Assembly: GCA_043777595.1 (NCBI GenBank)
Contig: JAYWHT010000005.1
Coordinates: forward strand, 1-22,191
Length of the DNA: 22,191 nucleotides
Reading direction: 5' to 3'
DNA from: JAYVJH01 sp043777595
GTDB taxonomy: Bacteria > Bacteroidota > Bacteroidia > Cytophagales > Spirosomataceae
Shown here: piece after piece, positions 1 through 7,546 of the stretch
How the letters are laid out: the number at the start of each line of letters is the position of its first letter
Position numbering within the stretch: position 1 is the first letter of the stretch
Notes under the pieces: model-generated
What the model saw: only the letters and a program-made list of their open reading frames with translations
Told to the model about the DNA's origin: nothing
Database searches by the model: none
Program-made: the position numbers and the translations under genes

Positions 1-2
1 AT

Positions 3-240
3 GAGCATAGTAAAGAAATGCTAATTACCTATTTGACCAAAAATGAAAACACCATTATCAATTATAAAAAAAGACAAGAAAATGGAAAAATAATTGGTAG
101 CGGAAGAACAGAAAAATCAAATGATACATTAGTTGCTAAAAGACAAAACGGGGTCGCCCGTGCGATACAATGGAATGGCTTGGACTAAAAATGGCTCACC
201 AACAATAAACTTGACTACAGCAAATATTAGTGCAACGTAA
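3..240 (+). pseudogene. C-terminal remnant of a transposase (ISKra4-like), frameshifted
   Basis: The reading frame is open from the left window edge at base 3 and contains YLTKNENTIINYKKRQENG followed by IGSGRTEKSND and VAKRQN, then runs to a stop at 186-188. A second frame from base 169 continues as NGMAWTKNGS and stops at 238-240. Together these resemble the C-terminal signature of ISKra4-like transposases (GSGRMEK...RQKKKGMSWS...GS), as I remember that family. The two frames join cleanly if the 19 bases 150-168 are left out, giving RQNNGMAW. The gene is therefore broken, and the tail after the GS motif is short and degenerate. Only the C-terminal end lies in the window, so the catalytic part cannot be judged. 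The family assignment is moderately sure; that it is a decayed transposase end is more likely than not. Confidence 0.5.
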
Positions 241-264
241 TTGTTACAGCATCTATTTTTACAA

Positions 265-520
265 TTCTCATGCAGTTGCTCGGTTCTACCGAGTAACGAC
301 TATTGAGCAGCCTCTTGCCAATGACACTTTATACCAATAACCACAAATCGTGTTTTGACCACAAAAAAACTTTTATCACATAGTCAAAGTATTAAAAAAT
401 ATTCGGCCAGAGGCCGCCAAATAGTTATTACTCGGTAGAACCGAGCAACTGCATGAAAAGTATCCGGCCAGAGGCCGCTAAATAGTTATTACTCGATAGA
501 ACCGAGCAACTGCATGAGAA
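265..520. repeat. MITE-like or REP-like inverted repeat unit with about 40-bp arms
   Basis: Bases 265-304 and 481-520 are inverted copies of each other over 40 bases with three mismatches. A third copy, oriented like the right arm, lies at 420-459. Each copy holds a small hairpin: CTCGGT-TCT-ACCGAG at 279-293, CTCGGT-AGA-ACCGAG at 431-445 and CTCGAT-AGA-ACCGAG at 492-506. The interior (305-403) has no coding potential that I can see. No clear target-site duplication flanks the unit. It could be a small non-autonomous element related to the neighbouring transposase remnant, or a REP-type palindrome cluster. Confidence 0.7.
404..519. repeat. Two tandem 61-bp repeat units with paired hairpins
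   Basis: Two direct copies with a period of 61 bases begin at 404 and 465. Each starts with a GC-rich hairpin (CGGCC-AGA-GGCCG at 404-416 and 465-477), followed by an AATAGTTATTA linker and a second hairpin (431-445 and 492-506). The second copy has a G-to-A change in the second hairpin that leaves a G-U pair in the minus-strand RNA, so folding is kept on that strand. Both hairpin loops read AGA on the plus strand. There are only two units and no spacers, so this is not a CRISPR. Confidence 0.75.
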
Positions 521-578
521 AAAATGTGAAATAGGCAATCTGAATGTTGGCCATAACCATTATTTTCAAAAATTACCG

Positions 579-586
579 TACATTTG
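579..586 (+). promoter_or_regulatory. Candidate -7 box of the metK promoter
   Basis: TACATTTG matches the Bacteroidota -7 consensus TAnnTTTG and ends 39 bases before the metK start. No TTG lies at the usual 17-23 base distance upstream, so the -33 half is weak or absent. The 521-625 region is short and shows no fold that I recognise as a SAM riboswitch. Confidence 0.35.
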
Positions 587-625
587 TGGTCTAAAAATCA
601 AAACAATAACACTACACAATAGCTG

Positions 626-1900
626 ATGCCGTATTTATTCACCTCAGAATCAGTATCGGAGGGACACCCCGATAAAGTATCCGACCAGATTTCGGACGCA
701 CTCATTGACAACTTCATGGCTTTCGACCCTACTTCAAAAGTAGCCTGCGAAACCCTTGTAACAACAGGCCTGGTCGTACTGGCTGGCGAAGTCAAAACCA
801 ATACCTATTTAGACGTGCAGAGCATTGCCCGTGATGTAATCAAAAAAATTGGCTACACCAAGGCCGAATATATGTTTGAGTCGAACTCATGCGGTATTAT
901 TTCGGCTATTCACGACCAATCTGACGACATCAATCAAGGTGTGGATAGAAAAACCGCTGACGATTTTGAAAGCAAAGCCAATGCCCAAGGCGCAGGCGAC
1001 CAAGGTATGATGTTTGGCTATGCCACCCGTGAAACCGACAACTATATGCCGCTGGCATTGGACATGGCACACAAGATTTTGAAAGAAATGTCAGAAATCA
1101 GAAACAACGAACTGGCTCTGATTCCATACCTTCGCCCAGATGCCAAGTCGCAGGTAACAATCGAATACTCGGACGATAACGTGCCGCAACGCATAGACAC
1201 AATCGTGGTTTCGACCCAACATGACGACTTTGACGAAGATGCAACGATGCTGGCCAAAATCAAAGCTGACATCATAAACATAGTTATTCCAAGAGTAAAA
1301 GCACAGTTGAAGCCCGAAATTCAGGCACTATTCAACGATGCCATTACTTATCATATCAACCCTACTGGAAAGTTTGTGATTGGTGGCCCGCATGGCGACA
1401 CTGGCCTAACAGGCCGCAAGATTATTGTCGATACTTACGGCGGCAAGGGCGCACACGGCGGCGGCGCATTCTCAGGCAAAGACCCATCAAAAGTAGATAG
1501 AAGTGCCGCTTATGCCACTCGCCACATTGCCAAAAATGCAGTAGCAGCCGGCCTCTGTGATGAAATATTGGTACAAGTGTCGTATGCCATTGGTGTAGCT
1601 AAGCCTTGCGGTTTGTTTGTGGACACTTACGGCACAGCCAAAGTAGGTATGACCGACGGAGCGATTGCCCAAAAACTCGGCGAAATATTTGACATGCGCC
1701 CCTATGCCATTGAGCAACGCCTCAAACTACGCAACCCAATATACTCAGAAACTGCCGCTTATGGCCACATGGGCCGCAAGAACGAAGTAGTTACCAAAAC
1801 ATTCAAAGGCCCAGAAGGTACAAAAACAGTTGAAGTAGAACTATTTACATGGGAAAAACTGGACTTCGTAGATGCCGTAAAAATCGCATTTGAACTATAA
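626..1900 (+). CDS. metK: S-adenosylmethionine synthetase (methionine adenosyltransferase)
   Basis: This cytosolic enzyme makes S-adenosylmethionine from methionine and ATP, releasing phosphate and pyrophosphate, and supplies methyl groups for the cell. The 424-residue product has the family's full set of signatures: GHPDKVSDQISDA near residue 14 (ATP and metal binding), GAGDQGMMFGYA near residue 122 (the conserved GAGDQG hexapeptide), GGPHGDTGLTGRK near residue 254, and the glycine-rich GGGAFSGKDPSKVDRSAAY loop near residue 276. Length is close to bacterial homologues, with the small extension common in Bacteroidota. The start at 626 gives the expected N-terminus MPYLFTSESVSEGHPDK. The gene is followed at once by a strong terminator and appears to be a single-gene transcript. 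Confidence 0.97.
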   Translation: MPYLFTSESVSEGHPDKVSDQISDALIDNFMAFDPTSKVACETLVTTGLVVLAGEVKTNTYLDVQSIARDVIKKIGYTKAEYMFESNSCGIISAIHDQSDDINQGVDRKTADDFESKANAQGAGDQGMMFGYATRETDNYMPLALDMAHKILKEMSEIRNNELALIPYLRPDAKSQVTIEYSDDNVPQRIDTIVVSTQHDDFDEDATMLAKIKADIINIVIPRVKAQLKPEIQALFNDAITYHINPTGKFVIGGPHGDTGLTGRKIIVDTYGGKGAHGGGAFSGKDPSKVDRSAAYATRHIAKNAVAAGLCDEILVQVSYAIGVAKPCGLFVDTYGTAKVGMTDGAIAQKLGEIFDMRPYAIEQRLKLRNPIYSETAAYGHMGRKNEVVTKTFKGPEGTKTVEVELFTWEKLDFVDAVKIAFEL

Positions 1901-1920
1901 TATTAGACAAAATAGACTGA

Positions 1921-1963
1921 ATACAAAATCGGCATTGCTCTATGAGCGGTGCCGATTTTGTAT
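1921..1963 (+). terminator. Strong hairpin terminator after metK
   Basis: Bases 1921-1934 (ATACAAAATCGGCA) pair perfectly with 1950-1963, a 14-bp stem. Inside it GCTC/GAGC forms a further 4-bp stem around a TAT loop after a TT/GG mismatch. The right arm carries ATTTTGTATTTC, giving a U-rich 3' side. The hairpin starts 20 bases after the metK stop. The A-rich left arm means it could also stop minus-strand transcripts arriving from mpl. Confidence 0.88.
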
Positions 1964-2116
1964 TTCATAACCTATTTCACAAAAAAATACCAAAGCTACA
2001 AATAGTACATACCTACGGTATTTTTTTAATTGAAAGTGAGTTAGTAAATTGACAATACCTAATCAGACTGATTATTACTCAACTACAATATTTTTTGTTT
2101 TTCACTATTCACTACT
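1964..2116. repeat. Dispersed repeats between metK and mpl
   Basis: Two repeats with partners near 7464-7620 lie here. The segment at 1994-2019 (AGCTAC...CCTACGGT) matches 7583-7608 in 22 of 26 positions, and both copies run into a T-rich tract. The segment at 2097-2116 is the exact 20-base reverse complement of 7464-7483, and similarity continues more weakly beyond it (AAAAATATTGTAGTTGA-like). AAAAAAATACC at 1981-1991 can also pair with GGTATTTTTTT at 2017-2027, a weak second hairpin. No gene is visible between 1964 and 2104. Confidence 0.6.
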
Positions 2117-3475
2117 AAGCCCCATCTTGGCAACTAATTGCTTCAAGTCCAATCCCCCAAACGTACCCGAAGACATCATCAACAAATTGGTATTGTTCCA
2201 GTTTTGGGTCAATAAAAATTGTTCTAATGCTGTACTTTCTGTAAAAACCATCAGGTCGTTGCGTTCAAAAGCTGTCTTCACTTCTTCGACAGAGATAGAT
2301 TCCAGACGTTTGTGTTCGATAGTATGTGGGTTGAAATACACAACGGCAACATCGGCAGCGTCCAATTTATGGGCGTATTGACCTAAGAATTTTTTGTTCA
2401 GACTACTAAACGTATGCAATTCCGTGCAGGCTACTAATCTGCGGCTGGTAAATTGCGCCTTGGCTGCTGCCGTTGTGGCTTCTACTTTTGAGGGTGCGTG
2501 TGCAAAATCTTTGTAAACGATTGTATCAGCGGTTTTTATGACTGTTTCTAACCGATTGGCCGCTCCTTTGAAAGTCTGAATGGCCTCATAAAACTGCTCA
2601 CTCGTAACGCCTAACTCTTCGCATACACGCATGGCACCGCTGAGGTTTTTCACGTTGTGGTCGCCAAAAATAAGTAGCGGCACTTCGCCATTTTGAGTTA
2701 TTAACAACGTCTGGCCGTTTTCTACTCGGTGTGGGTGTGCTTGGTAAGCCATTTTGGTAAGGCCCTCTCGCTCCACCTGGCTTATTTCGTTGAGTTTGGG
2801 ATCGGTTTGGTCATAAAACAAATTTCCAGATTTGGGAATGGCTGCTATGAGTTGTTCAAACTGATTGACGTAGCTGCTCCAAGTTGGGTAAACGTTAAAA
2901 TGGTCCCAAGCTATGCCGCTAATGAGAACAATGTGAGCATGATAACACAAAAATTTGGGTACTAAGTCAGTTGGTGAAGCCGGGTATTCGTCGCCTTCGA
3001 CAATAATCACAGGCGCATCGTCAGAGAGCCGTACCATTGTTTCAAAACCAGCTAATTGTGCGCCAACCAAGTAATCAAACTTACGATTATGAAAATTGAG
3101 AATGTGCAGTATCATAGACGTAATAGACGTTTTGCCATGGCTTCCAGCTATCACAACCCGTTGCTTATCAATGCTTTGCTGATAAAAATAATCTGGATAT
3201 GAATAAATTTTTAGCCCCAGTTCTTGTGCTTTCAATAATTCTGGGTTGTCTTTTCTGGCGTGCATTCCCAGAATAACTGCATCTAAATTGCTATGGATTT
3301 TGTCAGGAAACCAGCCGATTTCGGTAGGCAAAATACCTAATTTTTGAAGTCGAGTACGGGCAGGGTCATAGATTTCATCGTCTGAGCCTGTAACTTTATA
3401 GCCTTTGTGATGGAGGGCAATGGCCAGATTGTGCATAACACTACCGCCAACTGCAATAAAATGAACTTGATTCAT
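2105..3475 (-). CDS. mpl: UDP-N-acetylmuramate:L-alanyl-gamma-D-glutamyl-meso-diaminopimelate ligase (murein tripeptide recycling)
   Basis: This is a Mur-ligase-family enzyme that, in the Mpl branch, joins recycled murein tripeptide to UDP-MurNAc using ATP, in the cytoplasm. The 456-residue product begins with a nucleotide-sugar binding Rossmann fold (HFIAVGGSVMHNLAIAL, then GSDDEIYDP). The ATP loop GSHGKTS is at residues 111-117, and the central domain has VEGDEYPASPTD and WDHFNVYPTW. The C-terminal domain contains GAANRLETV and YKDFAHAPSKVEAT, the latter in the place of the DFAHHP motif of Mpl/MurC enzymes. The MHNLAIAL N-terminus favours Mpl over MurC, but the exact substrate is inferred. 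The last codons and stop (SSE*) lie inside a dispersed repeat shared with 7464-7483. It diverges from tsaB with only 51 bases between starts. Confidence 0.86.
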   Translation of the reverse strand: MNQVHFIAVGGSVMHNLAIALHHKGYKVTGSDDEIYDPARTRLQKLGILPTEIGWFPDKIHSNLDAVILGMHARKDNPELLKAQELGLKIYSYPDYFYQQSIDKQRVVIAGSHGKTSITSMILHILNFHNRKFDYLVGAQLAGFETMVRLSDDAPVIIVEGDEYPASPTDLVPKFLCYHAHIVLISGIAWDHFNVYPTWSSYVNQFEQLIAAIPKSGNLFYDQTDPKLNEISQVEREGLTKMAYQAHPHRVENGQTLLITQNGEVPLLIFGDHNVKNLSGAMRVCEELGVTSEQFYEAIQTFKGAANRLETVIKTADTIVYKDFAHAPSKVEATTAAAKAQFTSRRLVACTELHTFSSLNKKFLGQYAHKLDAADVAVVYFNPHTIEHKRLESISVEEVKTAFERNDLMVFTESTALEQFLLTQNWNNTNLLMMSSGTFGGLDLKQLVAKMGLSSE

Positions 3476-3485
3476 AAAATAGGTC

Positions 3486-3503
3486 TAAATTTGCACAAAA
3501 ATA
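3486..3503. promoter_or_regulatory. Back-to-back -7 boxes for tsaB and mpl
   Basis: TAAATTTG at 3486-3493 on the plus strand and TATTTTTG on the minus strand (plus-strand 3496-3503) both match TAnnTTTG and are two bases apart. The plus box has a TTG at 3467-3469, 16 bases upstream and slightly closer than usual; the minus box has no well-spaced TTG. If both work, polymerase could occupy only one at a time. Such boxes also occur by chance in AT-rich DNA. Confidence 0.4.
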
Positions 3504-3526
3504 AAACAATTCTGCAAATAACCCCT

Positions 3527-4210
3527 ATGTTAATACTCAGTCTTGACACTTCGACTCGTAGCTGCTCGGTAGCGGTTCACCAAAACGATCAATTATTGGC
3601 TTGTTATGCACTTTTTACAGACAAATCGTCGTCTGGTATGCTCACGACTTTGATTCAGAATACAGTCGAACACACTGGTTTTCAGCTTTCTGATATTGAC
3701 GTAATAGCCTTAGCCAAGGGGCCAGGCTCGTACACAGGCCTCCGCATAGCTACCTCAACTGTCAAAGGATTGTGTTTTGCATTGGATAAACCGTTGGTAG
3801 CCATCAATACCCTTCACGCCATGGCAGCGCAGTTGAGTGGCTCGCTTCCAACTGATTATTTGCTTTGCCCCATGATTGACGCTCGGCGAATGGAAGTGTT
3901 TTGTGGTGTTTTTGACCAAAATCTAAATATCGTTCAAGACACACAAGCTCTGGTAATTGACGAAAATTCGTTTTTAGAATTGTTAACGACTCAAAAAATA
4001 ATATTCTTTGGCGATGGTGCTGACAAATGTAAAGCGGCTCTTGGAAACAGTCCAAATGCAGTTTTTATCGAAACCCAGATTTATCCGTCTGCCAAAACTG
4101 TTGGAGAACTGGCCCTAAAAGCTATTGACAGTCAGCAGTTTGAAGACATCGAAACTTTTGAGCCGTTTTATCTGAAAGACTTTGTAGGCACTACGCCTCG
4201 GGTAAAATAA
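3527..4210 (+). CDS. tsaB: tRNA threonylcarbamoyladenosine (t6A) synthesis protein TsaB
   Basis: TsaB is the non-catalytic ASKHA-fold partner of TsaD; with TsaE they move the threonylcarbamoyl group made by TsaC onto A37 of ANN-decoding tRNAs. The ATG at 3527 gives a 227-residue product, the usual TsaB length. The N-terminal phosphate-1-like motif LSLDTSTRSCSVAV is present. The most diagnostic stretch is ALAKGPGSYTGLRIATSTVK near residues 62-81, followed by LDKPLVAINTLHAMA and CPMIDARRMEVF. The frame is open upstream to 3407, but that extension would run into mpl on the opposite strand and lacks family similarity, so the later ATG was chosen. The gene ends 162 bases before the convergent PspC gene's stop. 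Confidence 0.93.
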   Translation: MLILSLDTSTRSCSVAVHQNDQLLACYALFTDKSSSGMLTTLIQNTVEHTGFQLSDIDVIALAKGPGSYTGLRIATSTVKGLCFALDKPLVAINTLHAMAAQLSGSLPTDYLLCPMIDARRMEVFCGVFDQNLNIVQDTQALVIDENSFLELLTTQKIIFFGDGADKCKAALGNSPNAVFIETQIYPSAKTVGELALKAIDSQQFEDIETFEPFYLKDFVGTTPRVK

Positions 4211-4372
4211 ATAGTAAAAAACGAACAACATTATACTTAGCTACCAATCAAATGCCTATTATTTTAAGTACTTATTCAAAACTAATACAGTATTTTAATT
4301 TTTATAACTTACTGATTAACAGCATTGTATTTAACTCACGACACCGTACTATATACTCACGACTCCTTGAAT
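4211..4372. other. Convergent intergenic region with degenerate dispersed repeats
   Basis: No gene is seen. AATAGTAAAAAACGAACAAC at 4212-4231 is a degenerate copy of the repeat at 7471-7490, and TAGCTACCAA around 4239 matches the start of the repeat at 7582. The only hairpin candidate is weak and AT-only (AATAC-A-GTATT near 4285-4300, followed by TTTTAATTTTT). It could end both tsaB and the convergent PspC gene, but it is not convincing. Confidence 0.4.
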
Positions 4373-6919
4373 CTACTTCTTATTGACCGAACTCAAACCG
4401 CTGGTGTTTGATTTGAGATTGGCGACTTCACCCAAATTGATACGGCTCGCACCTGCGGCACTTACTTCGGCTTCTTTGATTTTGATGTTTTGGGCTTCTA
4501 CAAAACTCGCACCCGATAGCTGCGCTTTGACTTTATCGGCTCGGCCTCGTAATTCTAACACCGACGCCCCTACAAGTTGTATATGCAGTTTGTCGGTATT
4601 GACATTGATTTGAGAACTTGATGCTCCCGACAGAGCCACGTCCAATTTCTCTATTTTGTCAAAACCCCGCACCCTCGATAGCGTCGCTCCTGCTACGTCT
4701 ATTTCGTTTAGAGTAGGCATCGTTATCAGTATTCGTACTCGTTCGTTGTCGGTTTTGTTGTCGCTTTCTATGTTTAGGGTATTGTTTTGGAGTTCTATTT
4801 TTGTTTCGTTCATTGCACGTTCGGGGCCGTTGGCTGTTATCTTAAAGTCGCCTTTTTGAATGTCCACCACATAGTTTCCAGCAATATTGAGTTTGCTAAA
4901 ATCTTTGATGTCAAACTGTTTTTGTAGGCCATCGGTATTATTGAACGGCTCATCAAAATCATCACCAAGTCCAGAATAAGCTGTATTTTCTGAGTTATTT
5001 TCATCGTTATCGTTTTGTTCAACTATTACTTTTCTGTTCAGACAAACAAGCCCCGAGTCTTTGGTCATGGCCCAGCGAATACCCCTAAAAGTCTCGTCAT
5101 TGTCTTTTTCTAAGTCGTACTGTTGTTGTTGGTCATTATCGAACCAAAAACGCTTATAAAATTTTTGAGACATCGCAAAAGACTTATTGTAAGGTACATA
5201 AATATCGACATCAACGCTTTGCCCTCTAAATTTGGCTTTGTTGGCAACCAAAAATTCACTATTAAATACCAGCATTGAGTCTTTTTGGGCAATATCATAA
5301 CCAACAACTCGGGCGTTTTCTTCGGCGGCGGCTCGGTTGCGGCCTTGTGAACTAAATTTAAGATTGATTTTGACTTTACTTTGGTCAAAACCATTTAAGT
5401 CAAGACTTAAGTTTGAGAAATCGTCGTCATAAAATTCTTTACCCGACAAATCAAACAGTAATGTTTTGTTAGAAAAGCTATATTCTTTTGTTTTTTCGAC
5501 TGTACCACGGCTACTGAACTCACGACTATATTTAGCACCAAAAATAAAAGACCCAATAAGCCCCACCAAAAACAAGCCCAAGAGCGTTTGCCAGATGGCC
5601 GGGCTAAATTTGTTTTGACGAGAAAGCATCGAAACACCAGCCCAAAACAGAGTAACCGTTGGAATAGTTATTGCCAAAAACAAAAAGAAGTAAGCCACTG
5701 GCGGTACTTCGTTCAAAAAAAACAGTGTTGGGTGAAAACCCGTATCGTTCCAATACCCCAAACCAACAGTAAGCACTGAAACCAAAGCGACAAACAACGA
5801 AAGAGTAGTAACGCCACCAATAAGGACTAACATCAGGCCAGCAAAAAATCTGACGATGCTCCCCGAAAATTTGGCCAATGGCAACAGACTACTAAACACC
5901 GCAGCAATGGCTCTAAACGGCAACAGGAGTAGTTTGCTAAGTGTGTTTTCTTCGGCGGTATCGGGCTGTAAGGCTTGCTTGACGTTGGTCTCGATGTTTT
6001 CGAGAGTAATGGGCTGACCGACCATTTCCATTTTTTCAGTCAATGTAGTGGCTTTTGGAGTAATAATCCAGAGAATGAGATAGAACGGAATACCGACTCC
6101 AATAAATATACTAAGTACCAAAACCAAGCGCACAATGCCTAAATCGACTCCAAAATAAGCTGCAATGCCCCCAGCCACACCACCCAGTACTTTGTTGTCG
6201 ATGTCTCTATAAAATTTCTTGATGCTTTTGTCTTCTTCGAGCGTACTTGAACCAGGAAAAACCACCCAAAACACAATATAAAGTAGTACAATAAAGCCAC
6301 TGATGCCCGCAAACGGATTGTCCATATCGTACCCAAATATACCCCAGCCAATCGGGAAGCCTGTAACTACGACAATGGCTACAAAACGTACAAAAAGCGA
6401 GTCCACATTGAGATAATGAGCAATACCTGCACACACGCCACCCAATATCTTACGTTTGGTGTCTCTGGCCAATGGCTTTTTGTTGTAGGTATAGTTGGTT
6501 TGTCGTTTGCCTGTTTTGGAGTCGTACTTGTATTGGTATTCGTAGTCGCCACGTTTGTACTGGTACTCATAGCCGTCTGCCGTTTGGCTACTGGCCGTTT
6601 CTGATTCTTGGCTTTTAACTTCCGACTTTTTTGCCAAATCTTCGTTTTCTTGAACTGCCTCAAAGTCGGCAACTGTTCCCATTGAGGTAATGAGCGCATT
6701 TACATCATCAAGGCCAATGACTTGCTTATCGCCAGATTTTTGATTTTTCAAGAATTTTTCAGCAATACGCCCTTCGATGTCCGATACTATTTCTTTGCTA
6801 TCTTCATAGTTTGAAAAATATTTTTGAACCGAGTTCAAATAACTTCTTAGTTTTTCGTAGCCATCTTCTTCTATATAAAAAATCAAGCCTGCAATGTTGA
6901 TACTTATGGTCTTTTTCAT
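4373..6919 (-). CDS. PspC-domain membrane protein with C-terminal GIN (DUF2807) domain
   Basis: The 848-residue product is an inner-membrane protein, probably linked to envelope stress. Residues 1-95 are a soluble region (MKKTISINIAGLIFYIEEDGY) found in Bacteroidota PspC proteins. A tyrosine-rich linker repeats YEYQYK at about 118-122 and 127-132. Two PspC domains follow, one at about 154-225 (KRKILGGVCAGIAHYL) and one at about 238-290 (DNKVLGGVAGGIAAYFGVD), with further membrane segments near 355-388, 408-430 and 442-462. From about residue 665 the protein has a beta-repeat GIN domain (IAGNYVVDIQKGDF, VALSGASSSQINV, QLSGASFVEAQNIKI), ending LSSVNKK, likely on the outer face of the membrane. 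It lies 23 bases after padR and is almost surely cotranscribed with it. The PspC link to envelope stress comes from the family; the exact role here is not known. Confidence 0.87.
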   Translation of the reverse strand: MKKTISINIAGLIFYIEEDGYEKLRSYLNSVQKYFSNYEDSKEIVSDIEGRIAEKFLKNQKSGDKQVIGLDDVNALITSMGTVADFEAVQENEDLAKKSEVKSQESETASSQTADGYEYQYKRGDYEYQYKYDSKTGKRQTNYTYNKKPLARDTKRKILGGVCAGIAHYLNVDSLFVRFVAIVVVTGFPIGWGIFGYDMDNPFAGISGFIVLLYIVFWVVFPGSSTLEEDKSIKKFYRDIDNKVLGGVAGGIAAYFGVDLGIVRLVLVLSIFIGVGIPFYLILWIITPKATTLTEKMEMVGQPITLENIETNVKQALQPDTAEENTLSKLLLLPFRAIAAVFSSLLPLAKFSGSIVRFFAGLMLVLIGGVTTLSLFVALVSVLTVGLGYWNDTGFHPTLFFLNEVPPVAYFFLFLAITIPTVTLFWAGVSMLSRQNKFSPAIWQTLLGLFLVGLIGSFIFGAKYSREFSSRGTVEKTKEYSFSNKTLLFDLSGKEFYDDDFSNLSLDLNGFDQSKVKINLKFSSQGRNRAAAEENARVVGYDIAQKDSMLVFNSEFLVANKAKFRGQSVDVDIYVPYNKSFAMSQKFYKRFWFDNDQQQQYDLEKDNDETFRGIRWAMTKDSGLVCLNRKVIVEQNDNDENNSENTAYSGLGDDFDEPFNNTDGLQKQFDIKDFSKLNIAGNYVVDIQKGDFKITANGPERAMNETKIELQNNTLNIESDNKTDNERVRILITMPTLNEIDVAGATLSRVRGFDKIEKLDVALSGASSSQINVNTDKLHIQLVGASVLELRGRADKVKAQLSGASFVEAQNIKIKEAEVSAAGASRINLGEVANLKSNTSGLSSVNKK

Positions 6920-6942
6920 TTTTGGTAAATGATTGGGTAGTG

Positions 6943-7341
6943 TTATTTTTGAGAACTGTTAATGTCTGAAATTGTATTGACTTCGCTTGGCTCGTTGTCG
7001 GCGGTCAATTGTTGAGATTTTTCGACAATGGCATGAACCGAATCAGAAAGTTCGGCCCATGTAACGTCTAACGACGACAGTGAGCTACGGCCCAACTCTG
7101 TCAATACATAATATTTGCGAGGTGGCCCCGACGACGATTCCACCCATTTATAGTCGAGTAGCCCTGCGTTTTTTAGACGTGTCAAAAGCGGGTATAATGT
7201 CCCTTCAACAACCATAATTCTGGCCGATGTCAATTCTTCGAGCATATCCGAAGCGTAAACCTCACCACGAGAAATAATATGTAAAATGCAGAACTCTAAA
7301 ATCCCTTTTCGCATTTGTATCTGTGCATTTTCTACGTTCAT
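6943..7341 (-). CDS. PadR-family transcriptional repressor
   Basis: This is a cytoplasmic winged-helix regulator of 132 residues. The N-terminal helix MRKGILEFCILHIISRGEVYASDMLEEL and the recognition region VVEGTLYPLLTRLKNAGLLDYKW are typical of PadR, and GPPRKYYVLTELG is the conserved wing. The C-terminal part (SLDVTWAELSDSVHAIVEK) is short, as in the small PadR class that dimerises through a C-terminal helix. The ATG at 7341 was chosen because it gives the usual N-terminus; the open frame to 7512 runs through a dispersed repeat. It is the first gene of a two-gene unit with the PspC protein. A palindrome in its own promoter suggests autoregulation. It could also act on the divergent permease array, but that is inference. 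Confidence 0.92.
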   Translation of the reverse strand: MNVENAQIQMRKGILEFCILHIISRGEVYASDMLEELTSARIMVVEGTLYPLLTRLKNAGLLDYKWVESSSGPPRKYYVLTELGRSSLSSLDVTWAELSDSVHAIVEKSQQLTADNEPSEVNTISDINSSQK

Positions 7342-7365
7342 AGCTAATTTTTGATTTTGATACAA

Positions 7366-7396
7366 CAAAGGTATAATAAGGTACTTTGTGATACAA
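7366..7396 (-). promoter_or_regulatory. padR promoter (Bacteroidota type)
   Basis: On the minus strand, TTG (plus-strand 7394-7396) is followed after 20 bases by TACCTTTG (plus-strand 7366-7373), a full match to TTG-N17-23-TAnnTTTG. The -7 box ends 24 bases before the padR start. This is one of the two best promoters in the window. Confidence 0.7.
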
Positions 7397-7401
7397 GGTA
7401 C
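7381..7401. promoter_or_regulatory. Candidate PadR operator palindrome
   Basis: An inverted repeat with 8-base arms (GTACTTTG and CAAGGTAC, 7 of 8 matched) surrounds a TGATA centre and overlaps the -33 TTG of the padR promoter. The partial site TGATACAA occurs twice, at 7358-7365 and 7389-7396, 31 bases apart or about three helical turns, one on each side of the -7 box. Position and symmetry suit an autorepressor site, but no PadR consensus is strict enough to prove it. Confidence 0.5.
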
Positions 7402-7463
7402 TCGATAAAATTTTACAATAATTTTGTATGAATGGTAAAAATAAATAGTCGAACGGTTACATA

Positions 7464-7515
7464 AGTAGTGAATAGTGAAAAACGAATAACAAAAAGTATT
7501 GTAATTGATCAACAG
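7464..7515. repeat. Dispersed repeat, inverted copy of the one at the mpl 3' end
   Basis: Bases 7464-7483 are the exact reverse complement of 2097-2116, and the similarity continues to about 7508 (AAAAAGTATTGTAATTGA) with a small gap. A degenerate version lies at 4212-4231. It is non-coding here but forms the last codons of mpl at the other location. Confidence 0.6.
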
Positions 7516-7546
7516 TCAAATATTTAAAATAAACCGCATTACTATC

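Noticed and set aside
404..519. Two 61-bp direct repeats resembling a short CRISPR
   Set aside because: There are only two copies, they are adjacent without unique spacers, and no cas gene is nearby.
521..625. Possible SAM riboswitch before metK
   Set aside because: The leader is short, and I see neither a multi-stem fold nor a pseudoknot motif of the known SAM classes.
2049..2381. Plus-strand open frame of 110 codons opposite mpl
   Set aside because: It is the shadow of the mpl 3' end and shows no family features.
3407..3526. Upstream extension of the tsaB frame
   Set aside because: It overlaps the start of mpl on the other strand, and TsaB homologues begin at the ILSLDTS motif, matching the ATG at 3527.
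4285..4310. AT-rich hairpin as a terminator for tsaB or the PspC gene
   Set aside because: The stem is only five AT-rich pairs and is too weak to list as a terminator.
7342..7512. Upstream extension of the padR frame
   Set aside because: It runs through the padR promoter and a dispersed repeat, and PadR proteins begin near MNVENAQIQMRKG.
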